64,000 nucleotides of DNA from Pseudomonadota bacterium (GCA_018242505.1 JAFEBU010000034.1:1-64000), one strand, 5' to 3'. Shown: positions 54,356 through 62,738, numbered from the stretch's first letter. Made by a program: numbers and translations. Notes: generated from the sequence alone by a model not told the origin.

Positions 54356-54814
54356 TCAGCCGCCGCAGCCGCCGATGGTGACCTTGATCTCGCGGCTCGC
54401 GGTGAAGAGCGAGCCGTCGTTCATTTCAGCGACTGCGACCAGATTCTGAGTCTGGGCGAGGCGCGTGCGGAACTGCACTTCCGCCTTGCCGGCAAGCGGC
54501 GTGAATTCCCAGGTGATGACGCCGGCATTGGGATTGCCGTCAGCGGCGACGTAGATCGCCTTCACGTAGGATTTTTCGCTCATCTCGCTCTCGACCGAGA
54601 CGGTGACCGGCACGGCATTGCCGTTCTCGGCGATTTCGGGTGCCTTGAGCGTGACCTTGCCGTCCTTGGGCGCGCCTTTGCCTTTGACCCGGGCGGCCAG
54701 CCACTCCTTGACGCCGTCGGGCGTCGCCTGCGCATTGCGCGCGACAATGACCGCGGCGATCGCCAGGAGCGCCGACCGCCGGTTCAAGGTTCCCATTCTC
54801 GTCATCGACCTCAT
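54356..54814 (-). CDS. soxY: Thiosulfate oxidation carrier protein SoxY
   Basis: This 152-residue protein carries the sulfur substrate on the C-terminal cysteine of its IGGCGG tail. NRRSALLAIAAVIVARNAQA is a Tat signal, followed by the SoxY fold (LKAPEIAENGNAVPVTVSV, FRTRLAQTQNLVAVAEM). With SoxZ it forms the central carrier. ATG 54814, 54805 or 54796 are possible starts; the first has AGGAAG just upstream. Confidence 0.95.
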   Translation of the reverse strand: MRSMTRMGTLNRRSALLAIAAVIVARNAQATPDGVKEWLAARVKGKGAPKDGKVTLKAPEIAENGNAVPVTVSVESEMSEKSYVKAIYVAADGNPNAGVITWEFTPLAGKAEVQFRTRLAQTQNLVAVAEMNDGSLFTASREIKVTIGGCGG

Positions 54815-54846
54815 CTCTTCCTGTCCCGCTGCCGAATGCCGGCTGT

Positions 54847-56094
54847 CTAGTGTCGGATGTTGGGGGCGGCGAGTTTCAGCCCCTCGTTCACCTTGCGCAA
54901 ATAGAGCTCCAGGTCGCCGTATTCCGGCGCGTCAGGCGCAAGCTCGTCGGCGCGCACCTGAACGTTGCACCACTGGAAGCGCTTGCGGATATCCCAAACC
55001 TCGTTGCGGCTGGTGCGCCACGCAGGGAAGTGATCGAACTGCCCCTTGGGTTCGCCCAGCCACTGGCCGCGCAGCCACCTGTTGGCGAGCTGACCATGGC
55101 AATCGGTACAGGCGAAATCGAACTGGCCGATCTTGAGCTGGGAAAGCGTCACACCGCGCTCGTAGGCGGCCTGGGCTTCGGGCGCGGACAGATCGACCTT
55201 GATGGTCTCGCCGTTCGCCAAACTGTGCAGATAGACCGACAAGTCGATATTCGCCGCCGTTTCCATCAGATAGTCGGCGTCCATCGTGGCCTTGGCATGG
55301 CGGGCGATGAATTCCTCGGCCCCCAGCACTTTCCTGAGCCGCGGCTCCCACTTCGGCATCTCGACCGCCCACCGCTTGAAGCTGGTCTGGGGCGTCGCAT
55401 GGCAAGTGATACAGGCCTTGCCGTTCGGTCCTGGCTTCTTGAACAGAGCCGCACCGGTCTCGATGTGGTCGGCCGCTGGATTGACGAAAGGGTCGAGATA
55501 GTCGCGATCCTCGACCGGCCGAGGCCTTTGGGCTGGGTCGTCGAGCGGATCGGCGAAGCTGGCCGGTGTCTTCAGCGTCTTGAGGAAGGCCACAATGTCG
55601 CGGATCTCGGCCTCGTTGTAGAAGCCGTGCCTGCCCCACGGCGGCATCACGGAAGTGGGATTGTAGACCCGGGGATCGAAGACGTAGTTGAAAAGCCACT
55701 GGTCGGTGCGGCCGGCATTGCCGATCTCAGACAGATCCGGCCCGACATTGCCCGGCGTTTCGGCCGTCGCCGGCCCCATGACATGGCAGGCGAGGCAGCC
55801 GCCGCCGCGACGTCGGTCGAAGGCGAGCTTCTGGCCCTTGGCCGGATCGCCGGTCACTTCCTCGACCACGATCTCGGCGCTGGGGGGCGGCGTGGCATCG
55901 GAATTGGCCAGCGTGTTGAACTTGTCCCAGTGCATCGGGTTCCAGCCGCGATAGCGATGCCAGGGCTGCGGCGCCGCCGAGCCGTCGACCTGGAGCGGCG
56001 CAGGCTGCCGGGCGAGGACGAAGGAGGTTGCGAACAGACTGAGCGCGAGACCAAGAAGAACTGCTTTCATCCACTCCCGCCGCCCTTTATTCAT
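54847..56094 (-). CDS. soxXA: SoxX-SoxA fusion, thiosulfate dehydrogenase-like c-type cytochrome
   Basis: This 415-residue exported protein combines both subunits of the SoxXA enzyme that links thiosulfate to SoxY. Residues 1 to about 28 are a signal peptide (AVLLGLALSLFATSFVLA). Residues 70-180 are SoxX-like: heme site CLACH at 100-104, NVGPDLSEIG and VMPPWGR with the axial-type Met near 150. Residues 195-415 are SoxA-like: CITCH at 228-232, CTDCH at 329-333, LRGQWLGEPKGQFDHFPAWR, and FQWCNVQVRADEL with the active-site Cys near 376. So three heme sites sit in one chain. It begins the sox operon. Confidence 0.9.
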   Translation of the reverse strand: MNKGRREWMKAVLLGLALSLFATSFVLARQPAPLQVDGSAAPQPWHRYRGWNPMHWDKFNTLANSDATPPPSAEIVVEEVTGDPAKGQKLAFDRRRGGGCLACHVMGPATAETPGNVGPDLSEIGNAGRTDQWLFNYVFDPRVYNPTSVMPPWGRHGFYNEAEIRDIVAFLKTLKTPASFADPLDDPAQRPRPVEDRDYLDPFVNPAADHIETGAALFKKPGPNGKACITCHATPQTSFKRWAVEMPKWEPRLRKVLGAEEFIARHAKATMDADYLMETAANIDLSVYLHSLANGETIKVDLSAPEAQAAYERGVTLSQLKIGQFDFACTDCHGQLANRWLRGQWLGEPKGQFDHFPAWRTSRNEVWDIRKRFQWCNVQVRADELAPDAPEYGDLELYLRKVNEGLKLAAPNIRH

Positions 56095-56235
56095 TTCTTC
56101 GGCAGCGGGAGATGACCGACGCATGATGGAGATTCAAGCGAATTCCCGCGAGCGGCAAAGGCCCCTCGTCGCAGTCGGGCTGACGGCATTATTTTCTGCA
56201 AGGGAACTGCCCCGAAGCAGAAACAACTCCCTTGG

Positions 56236-56664
56236 TCAGGCGGCGACGAAATAGGGCAGCATCACATCCCGGGTCACCGGCTCGAACGCCAACCGTACCG
56301 GGACACCGATCTTCAGCGCATCCGCGGCGATGCCGCGCAGGGGCGCATTCACGCGCACGCCGGCGTCCATATCGACCAGCGCCACGATGTAGGGCGCCAT
56401 CGACTTGAAGAAGAAGTTGAACGGGTGATGACACACGGTCCAGCTGTGGATGCGGCCGCCAAGCGGCGCCTCGCGCCACGTGCTTTCCATCGAAAAGCAA
56501 TGCGGGCAGACCGGGCGTGGATAGTGCCGCGCCTTTCCGCATCGAGCGCAATGCTGGAGCATGAGGCGGCCCTCGCGCAGGCCGTCCCAATAAGGTTGGC
56601 TCTCGCGCGTCGGCGTCGGCAGCGGCCGTTCGGGTGCGGGCGGAGTCGTGGCAGCGGTGCTCAT
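56236..56664 (-). CDS. Zinc-ribbon OB-fold protein, thiolase partner
   Basis: This 142-residue protein has a zinc ribbon (CARCGKARHYPRPVCPHC) and an OB-fold (IHSWTVCHHPFNFFF, APYIVALVDMDAGVRV). Such DUF35 proteins bind to thiolase-type enzymes and assist acyl-CoA processing. The start overlaps the thiolase stop by 4 bases (ATGA), which supports a complex. The sox operon begins about 140 bases further on the same strand. Confidence 0.87.
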   Translation of the reverse strand: MSTAATTPPAPERPLPTPTRESQPYWDGLREGRLMLQHCARCGKARHYPRPVCPHCFSMESTWREAPLGGRIHSWTVCHHPFNFFFKSMAPYIVALVDMDAGVRVNAPLRGIAADALKIGVPVRLAFEPVTRDVMLPYFVAA

Positions 56665-57821
56665 GCCGCCCTCCTCAGGATCGCGACCGATCCGTCGCCC
56701 ATGTCGCCGTAACCGGTGACGAGCCCCAGTTCGGCGTCTTTCACCTGCGCCTTGCCGGCGTCGCGGCGCAGTTGGCGCGTGAGCTCGATCACGTGGTTGA
56801 GGCCGACCACATGGCCCTGGCTCAGAAGGCCGCCATGGGTGTTGATCGGCAGATCGCCGCCCAGCGCGATGCGGCCGTCCATCACGAACGGGCCGCCCTC
56901 GCCTTTCTTGCAGAAGCCCAAAAGCTCGAGCTGGTTGATCACCGTGAAAGTGAAGCAGTCGTAGATCTCGGCCACGTCGATCTCCTTCGGCCCGACGCCG
57001 GCCATGCCGAAGGCGCGCGGCGCCGCCTTGGCCAGGCCGAACTCCAGGAGATCCGGACGCTGGGCGATCGAGGCCGGCGACTCGGGGTGTCCCTCGGCCA
57101 CGCCCATGATCGTGACCAGCGGCTTCCTGAGATCGCGTGCGTGATCGCTCGCGCTCACGATCACTGCCGCACCGCCGTCGCTCTCGAGGCTGCAGTCGAA
57201 AAGACGGAAAGGATCGGCGATCATGCGCGAGGCGTGATGCTCCTCGACGGTGAGCGGCTTGTTCATCACCACATTGCCGTTCAGGATCGCGTGCCGGCGT
57301 GTGACGACCGCGACCTCGGCGAAGTGCCGCGTCGTGGTGCCGTAAAGCTCCATGTGATGGCGTGCGCCCTGGGCATAGAGCTGGGCCGGCGCGAACATGC
57401 CGATCGGCGCCTCGAACTCTGCCGCCATGGCGAATTGCGGAAACTGCTGCAGCCGCGTGGCGACCCGCGCACCGGAGTAGCCGGTGCGGCCGACCGAGAT
57501 CAGGACATTCCTGCAGACGCCGGTCGCCACCGCCATGGCCGCGGTCTGCAGCGCCGCCACGCATGTAGCGCCGCCCATCGGAATGAAGACCGACAAGGCA
57601 AGGTCGGGCAGGCCGAGATTGGCGATGAAATCCTCGGCGATACCGCCGCCGGGAAAGTAGGGGATGACCCCGTCGATGTCGCGCGGGTTCAATCCCGCAT
57701 CGTCGATCGCCCTGAGGCTCGCCTCGAGCTGCAGGGCGAGACCGCTTTGCGTCGTGCCCCGCGTATAGGCAGTCTCACCGATGCCGCTGATGGCGGCCTT
57801 GTCGCGAAGCGTATGCGCCAT
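56661..57821 (-). CDS. Thiolase family protein (SCP2/lipid-transfer type)
   Basis: This 386-residue thiolase-like enzyme has AAISGIGETAYTRGTTQSGL at the start, GGATCVAALQTAAMAVATGV around the active cysteine, EIYDCFTFTVINQLELLGF and INTHGGLLSQGHVVGLNHVI with the catalytic histidine region. It belongs to the SCP-x/acetyl-CoA acetyltransferase group that works with a DUF35 partner in side-chain or steroid-type beta-oxidation. It diverges from the amidase at 57902. Confidence 0.87.
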   Translation of the reverse strand: MAHTLRDKAAISGIGETAYTRGTTQSGLALQLEASLRAIDDAGLNPRDIDGVIPYFPGGGIAEDFIANLGLPDLALSVFIPMGGATCVAALQTAAMAVATGVCRNVLISVGRTGYSGARVATRLQQFPQFAMAAEFEAPIGMFAPAQLYAQGARHHMELYGTTTRHFAEVAVVTRRHAILNGNVVMNKPLTVEEHHASRMIADPFRLFDCSLESDGGAAVIVSASDHARDLRKPLVTIMGVAEGHPESPASIAQRPDLLEFGLAKAAPRAFGMAGVGPKEIDVAEIYDCFTFTVINQLELLGFCKKGEGGPFVMDGRIALGGDLPINTHGGLLSQGHVVGLNHVIELTRQLRRDAGKAQVKDAELGLVTGYGDMGDGSVAILRRAA

Positions 57822-57901
57822 GCTTCAATCCTCCGCGTCCATCGTGCCCTTCCCTCGACGAAACAGGAAGGGCTAAGCTCCGAGCAACGAAAGGGAGATC
57901 A

Positions 57902-59425
57902 ATGGCCAACGAAGAGCTTCTTGCATTGTCGGCGGTCGAAATGCGCCGCCGCATCGGCACCAAGGAAATTTCGCCGGTCGAATTGCTGGAAGCGAGCCTC
58001 CAGCGCATCAAGCGGATCAATCCGGCCGTCAACGCCGTGACGGCCATGTGCGTGGATCGGGCGCGCAAGGAAGCGAAGGCCGCCGAGGCGGCGGTGCGTC
58101 GCGGCGAGGACCTGCCGCTGCTGCACGGCCTGCCGACCGGCATCAAGGACCTCGAGGAGACCAAGAATCTCCTCACCACCTATGGCTCGCCGCTCTATCG
58201 CGACTTCGTGCCGGGCTGGGACAATGTGATGGTCGATCGCGTGCGCGCCGCGGGCGCCGTCGTCGTCGGCAAGACCAACGTTCCCGAGTTCGGCGCCGGC
58301 TCCAACAGCCGCAACCCGGTGTGGGGCGCGACCGGCAATCCGTTCAATCCGATGCTCAACGCCGGCGGCTCGTCGGGTGGGTCGGCCGCCGCGCTCGCCA
58401 CCGACATGCTGCCGGTTTGCACCGGCTCCGACACCGGCGGCTCGTTGCGCAATCCGGCCGCCTATTGCGGCATCGTGGGCTTCCGGCCCTCGCCCGGCAT
58501 GGTGGCCGTCGAGCGGCGCGCCATGGGCTGGACGCCGATCTCGGTGCTGGGGCCCATGGGCCGCACCGTTGCCGACGCCTGCCTGCTCTATGCGACGCAG
58601 ATCGGCCAGCACGATACCGATCCCCTGTCCTTCCCCGTCGAAGGCGCCGCCTTCGCCGAGCCATGGCCGGTCGATCTCGGGAGCCTGCGCGTGGCCTGGA
58701 CCGAAGACTTCGGCAGCGCGCCGGTCGAGAAGGGCATCCGCGCCACCATGCGGGCGAAGATCAAGGCAATGAAGCATCTGTTCCACCGCGTGGACAAGGT
58801 GGACATGGATCTGGGCGACGTGGACCGGTGCTTCGACATCATCCGCGCCGTGAGCTTCGTGTCGCGCTATCGCGACGCCTATGAGAACCACAAGGAGCTC
58901 CTCGGTCCCAACATCCGTGCCAACTACGAGATCGGCGCCAACATGAGCCTCGCCGACTTCGCCTGGGGGCATGGTGAGCAGACCCGGATCTTCCGCAAGT
59001 TCCAGGAGCTCTATCGCGATTACGACCTGGTGCTGGGGCCAACCGTCGGTTTCTCGCCGTTCCCCTGGAAGCAGCTCTATATCGACGAAATGGACGGCAA
59101 GAAGCTGCGCAACTACTACCACTGGATGGCGTCGGTCTACATCATCTCGCTCACGACCAATCCCGCGGTCTCGCTGCCTTGCGGCATCGACCACAAGAAG
59201 ATGCCGTTTGGCCTGCAGGTGATCGGCCGCTTCCGTGGCGACGGTCAGGTGCTGGGCGCAGCCTACGCAATGGAGCAGGCCTTCAACGGCATCCCCGAGC
59301 TCCGGCGGCCGCTGCCGAATCTCCGCAAGCTCGAGAAACCCGTGCCGGCGCTGAAGTCGATCGTCACCCATCCACCCAAGCTCAACGCCAAGCCGACCCG
59401 CGGTCCCGCACCAGCCGCCCTGTAG
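57902..59425 (+). CDS. Amidase (amidase signature family)
   Basis: This 507-residue enzyme has GLPTGIKDLEETKN (catalytic Lys), AGGSSGGSAAALATDMLP (the Ser-loop) and CTGSDTGGSLRNPAAYCG with the nucleophilic Ser of the Ser-cisSer-Lys triad. It hydrolyses an amide, perhaps a carboxamide or amino-acid amide; substrate unknown. Start follows AAGGGAGATCA. The TTC38-like gene begins 20 bases after its stop. Confidence 0.92.
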   Translation: MANEELLALSAVEMRRRIGTKEISPVELLEASLQRIKRINPAVNAVTAMCVDRARKEAKAAEAAVRRGEDLPLLHGLPTGIKDLEETKNLLTTYGSPLYRDFVPGWDNVMVDRVRAAGAVVVGKTNVPEFGAGSNSRNPVWGATGNPFNPMLNAGGSSGGSAAALATDMLPVCTGSDTGGSLRNPAAYCGIVGFRPSPGMVAVERRAMGWTPISVLGPMGRTVADACLLYATQIGQHDTDPLSFPVEGAAFAEPWPVDLGSLRVAWTEDFGSAPVEKGIRATMRAKIKAMKHLFHRVDKVDMDLGDVDRCFDIIRAVSFVSRYRDAYENHKELLGPNIRANYEIGANMSLADFAWGHGEQTRIFRKFQELYRDYDLVLGPTVGFSPFPWKQLYIDEMDGKKLRNYYHWMASVYIISLTTNPAVSLPCGIDHKKMPFGLQVIGRFRGDGQVLGAAYAMEQAFNGIPELRRPLPNLRKLEKPVPALKSIVTHPPKLNAKPTRGPAPAAL

Positions 59426-59445
59426 ACCAAGCCGGAGGAAACACG

Positions 59446-60795
59446 ATGCGCAAGGACCTGCACGGCCTCCCGCTCTCGACCGATTCGACCGAAGCGGCCG
59501 ATGCCTTCGACCGGACGACGATGGCTTACCTCAAGTACCGCACCGATGCCGGCCAGCATCTCGGAGCGGCGCTGAAGGCGGACCCGGACTTCGTTCTGGG
59601 CCATGTGCTGCGCGGCTACTTCAACATGCTGACCTACAACAACGCCAACGTTCCGGGGGCGGCCGAGGCGCTGGGCGAAGCGCGCAAGCGGCAATCGCGC
59701 ACGACCACACGCGAGGCCGCTCATGTGGAAGCGCTCGCCCGTTGGATCGACGGCGATCTCGATCGCATGCTTGCGGTCTGGGAAGGCATCTTCGCCGAGC
59801 ATCCACACGACGTGCTGGCGTTCCGGCTGCACCATTTCAACGCCTTCTGGCTTGGCCGGCCCGGCACCATGCAGACCGAGGTCGAGAAGGTCTATCCGCA
59901 CTGGTCAGACGACTATCCCGGCTGGGGCATGCTGCTCTCCTGCCGCTGCTTCGCCCACGAGGAAGCCGGCAACTACACTTTGGCCGAAGGCGCAGGCCGG
60001 ATGGCGATCGAGGTCGATCCAGGCGACCTCTGGGGCGCACATGCCGTGGCCCACATCATGGAGATGCAGGGCCGCCGCGGCGAGGGCATCGATTGGCTCC
60101 GCAAGCTCGAACCGAACTGGGAGGGCGCCAACAACCTCAAGCACCATCTCTACTGGCACCGCGCCATGTTCCACATGGAGCGGCGCGAGTTCGACGAGGT
60201 CCGCTCGCTCTATGACCGCGGTTTCCGCGATCTCGCCTCGCCGCTCACCCGGGCGATGCCCGACATGTATATCGACGTCCAGAACGCAGCCTCGATGCTG
60301 TTCCGGCTCGAGCGGCAGGGCATCGATGTCGGCGATCGCTGGGTCGAGCTCGCCGACAAGGCCGAGGCCCGGATCGGCGATTGCCTCTCGGCCTTCACCC
60401 TGCCGCACTGGATGATGGCGCTCACGGCCACCGGCCGATTCGAGGCCGCCAAGCGCCTGATCGAAGCGATGCATGCCTTCGGCCAGGGCAATACGACCGT
60501 GTCACGGCTGGTCGGTCGCATTGCCTTGCCGATCTGCGAGGCTGTGCTGGCGAATCGTCAGGGCGATCATACCGCCGCGCTCAGGCACATGCGTCCTGTC
60601 ATCGGCGACATGTACCTGCTGGGCGGCAGCCACGCCCAGCAGGACGTTCTGGAACAGCTCTTCCTCGACTCGGCCGTGAAGGCCGGGAGCGCCGACGACG
60701 CCAGGTTGATGCTGGAACGAGTGGCGGGTCTGCATCCCGTCCCGCCAGCCCGCCGCGTCGGCTATGCCGACGCCGCGGCGCGCTTCGCGTCGTGA
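59446..60795 (+). CDS. TTC38-like tetratricopeptide repeat protein
   Basis: This is a 449-residue alpha-solenoid protein with helix-turn-helix repeats: HVLRGYFNMLTYNNANVPGA, HVEALARWIDGDLDRML, LAFRLHHFNAFWLGR and HAVAHIMEMQGRRGEGIDWL. The order matches TTC38/tetratricopeptide repeat protein 38, a conserved family of unknown role. It follows the amidase on the same strand with a good ribosome binding site (GGAGGAAACACG), so a co-expressed pair is likely. Confidence 0.83.
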   Translation: MRKDLHGLPLSTDSTEAADAFDRTTMAYLKYRTDAGQHLGAALKADPDFVLGHVLRGYFNMLTYNNANVPGAAEALGEARKRQSRTTTREAAHVEALARWIDGDLDRMLAVWEGIFAEHPHDVLAFRLHHFNAFWLGRPGTMQTEVEKVYPHWSDDYPGWGMLLSCRCFAHEEAGNYTLAEGAGRMAIEVDPGDLWGAHAVAHIMEMQGRRGEGIDWLRKLEPNWEGANNLKHHLYWHRAMFHMERREFDEVRSLYDRGFRDLASPLTRAMPDMYIDVQNAASMLFRLERQGIDVGDRWVELADKAEARIGDCLSAFTLPHWMMALTATGRFEAAKRLIEAMHAFGQGNTTVSRLVGRIALPICEAVLANRQGDHTAALRHMRPVIGDMYLLGGSHAQQDVLEQLFLDSAVKAGSADDARLMLERVAGLHPVPPARRVGYADAAARFAS

Positions 60796-60879
60796 GGAAC
60801 ATCGTCGCAATCTGCCCGTCGGCAGCCCTCATCAAACCTTCCCGACGCCCCCGATCTGCCATCGTCGGTTTCGTAGTTC

Positions 60880-60902
60880 CCTTGGAACGCTCCCATCCAA
60901 GG
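60880..60902 (+). promoter_or_regulatory. Hairpin partly masking the ribosome binding site
   Basis: CCTTGGA (60880-60886) pairs with TCCAAGG (60896-60902) around a 9-base loop, so AAGG of the AAGGAG ribosome binding site before ATG 60911 lies in the stem. A regulatory role is inferred only. Confidence 0.4.
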
Positions 60903-60910
60903 AGACGACG

Positions 60911-61111
60911 ATGCGCAACCTCAAATTGGTCGTCGGCATGTGCCTGATGATCGCTGCCGCCGGCTGTGCCTACTATGACGGCAACGCTTATCCAAACGGC
61001 TATTATGGCCGTCCTGCATACTACGGTTCAGCATACCGGGCGCATCACTATGTCTACACGCCTTCCGGCTACACTTACAGGCCCTACCGGTATCGCTACT
61101 ACGGCTACTAG
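60911..61111 (+). CDS. Small Tyr-rich lipoprotein
   Basis: This 66-residue protein has a lipoprotein signal (VVGMCLMIAAAGC, lipobox AAGC) and then a Tyr/Gly/Arg-rich chain (YYGRPAYYGSAYRAHH, YTYRPYRYRYYGY). It likely sits on the outer membrane, perhaps as a flexible surface chain. No family is recognised. The gene shares a 20-base upstream segment with the next gene, and both encode Tyr-rich lipoproteins, so they may be co-regulated paralogues. Confidence 0.65.
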   Translation: MRNLKLVVGMCLMIAAAGCAYYDGNAYPNGYYGRPAYYGSAYRAHHYVYTPSGYTYRPYRYRYYGY

Positions 61112-61236
61112 CGCGCGCAGAAGGGACAGCGCGGGTGCCTTCAACATAACGTAGTTGCGCCGCCCCTTTGCCATTGTCGCTCTCGTAGATATCGATTGGG
61201 AAGGTCTCGTCGACCAGCCCCTTTTCGGAGGCGAAC

Positions 61237-61605
61237 ATGGGCAAGATGAGTGGGTTGATCGCAGTAGCGTTCCTGCTTTCGACGACGGGTTGCGTCGAGG
61301 CGATGAACTCGGGTTATCCGGCGACGTCGTACGGTTACGGATACGGAGCGCCAGCCTACTACGGCAACACCTACAGCCGCAGCTACTCCTCGAACGGCTA
61401 CTACAGCCAGCCGAGTTCCTATTACCGGCCATATCCGGTGACCAACAATTACTACACGGTCTACCGTCCAGCTCCGCCGGCGGTCGTCACCCGGACGCGC
61501 TACGTCCCGGTGCCCGTGCCCGCAGCGGCGCCGCCTCGCCATCACCATCACAACCGCGACTGGAACGGTGACGGTATTCCCGACCGCTGGCAGCGTCGCC
61601 CCTAA
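61237..61605 (+). CDS. Tyr-rich lipoprotein with calcium-loop-like C-terminus
   Basis: This 122-residue protein has a lipoprotein signal (LIAVAFLLSTTGC, lipobox TTGC), a Tyr/Ser/Gly-rich centre (YGYGYGAPAYYGNTY), a proline-rich part, HHHH and a final DWNGDGIPDRW. That last motif resembles an EF-hand/thrombospondin-type calcium loop. No family is known to me. Its stop codon interlocks with that of the CoA-transferase (CTAA, 61602-61605). Confidence 0.65.
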   Translation: MGKMSGLIAVAFLLSTTGCVEAMNSGYPATSYGYGYGAPAYYGNTYSRSYSSNGYYSQPSSYYRPYPVTNNYYTVYRPAPPAVVTRTRYVPVPVPAAAPPRHHHHNRDWNGDGIPDRWQRRP

Positions 61606-62738
61606 CGTCCGCGTTTCCTGAGCTCGGGGTCGTGCTGTCCCAAGGCCGGGGCGGCACGGCGCACGCCCGTCTTGTTGGCCGACATCTTGATCGGCACACC
61701 CAGCGTCTTTTGCCGGCCGGCCTTGGCATGGGCGACCTCGACGACCATGTCGCGCGCCAGGACCTGCGGGTCGGCGAAGACCTCGTCGTGATGCAGCACC
61801 GGGCCGGCCGGAATGCCTTCCGCTTCCAGCGCCGCCATCCAGTCCGCGGTCGAGCGCCTCGCGATCTCGGCTTGCAGGATCGCCACGATCTCGTCGTTGT
61901 TCCTGACGCGCAGCGCATTGGTCTTGAAGCGTGGATCCCCGGTCAACTCGGGTTTGCCGATCATCTCGCACAGCTTGGCGAAGAAGTTCTGCTGCGCCGC
62001 GCCGATCGTCAGCCAGCCATCCTTGGTCCTGAACACCTGGTAAGGCGACGAGCCGCGATGGCCCTGCCCGAGCTTCTCGGGCCGTTTGCCGGTAGCGAAG
62101 TAATTCGCCGCCTCGTAGACGCCGAGCGAGACGGTCGCCTCCAGGAGCGACGTCTCCACCCACTGCCCCCGCCCCGTCTTGTGCCGCGCCTGCAGCGCCG
62201 ACAGGACGCCAATGGTGAGATAGAGGCCGGCGCCGACATCCGAAATGGCGAGGGGAATGCGGTAGGGCGGCCCGTCCTTCGGCCCGGTCACGGACATCAG
62301 GCCCGACATCGCCTGGATCACCAGATCGAAGCCGCCGCGCTTGGCGTAGGGTCCCGTCTGGCCGAAACCCGAGATCGATCCCAGCACCAGGCGGGGATTG
62401 CGCGCATGCAGCGCCTTCCAGCCGATGCCCAGTTTGTCGATCACGCCGGGTCGGAAGTTCTCCAGCATCACATCGGCCCGGTCGACCAGGTCCCAGAAGA
62501 TATCGAGGTCACCGGCGTTCTTGAGATCGAGGCGCAAGCCGCGCTTGTTGCGGTTCCACAGCATGAAGGGCGCCGACTCGCCCTCGACGAACGGCGGGGC
62601 GCCGCGCATGGAATCGCCTTGCGGGCTTTCGATCTTGATCACGTCGGCCCCGAGGTCGCCGAGCTGCATGCCGCAGAAAGGGCCCGACAAATGTGTCGTC
62701 AGGTCGAGAACCACCAGGCCGTCGAGCGCACCCGCCAT
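61602..62738 (-). CDS. CaiB/BaiF-family CoA-transferase
   Basis: This 378-residue type III CoA-transferase moves CoA between carboxylic acids. Motifs are LDLTTHLSGPFCGMQLGDLG and GADVIKIESPQGDSMRG, WNRNKRGLRLDLKN, the catalytic Asp region in GGFDLVIQAMSGLM, and the later GRGQWVETSLLEA. I start at ATG 62738, with TGGAG 7 bases upstream; the frame extends five more codons. Substrate unknown. Confidence 0.9.
   Translation of the reverse strand: MAGALDGLVVLDLTTHLSGPFCGMQLGDLGADVIKIESPQGDSMRGAPPFVEGESAPFMLWNRNKRGLRLDLKNAGDLDIFWDLVDRADVMLENFRPGVIDKLGIGWKALHARNPRLVLGSISGFGQTGPYAKRGGFDLVIQAMSGLMSVTGPKDGPPYRIPLAISDVGAGLYLTIGVLSALQARHKTGRGQWVETSLLEATVSLGVYEAANYFATGKRPEKLGQGHRGSSPYQVFRTKDGWLTIGAAQQNFFAKLCEMIGKPELTGDPRFKTNALRVRNNDEIVAILQAEIARRSTADWMAALEAEGIPAGPVLHHDEVFADPQVLARDMVVEVAHAKAGRQKTLGVPIKMSANKTGVRRAAPALGQHDPELRKRGR

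Noticed and set aside
54850..56115. A long plus-strand frame opposite the soxXA gene
   Set aside because: It is antisense to a protein with three heme motifs, signal peptide and SoxA signatures.
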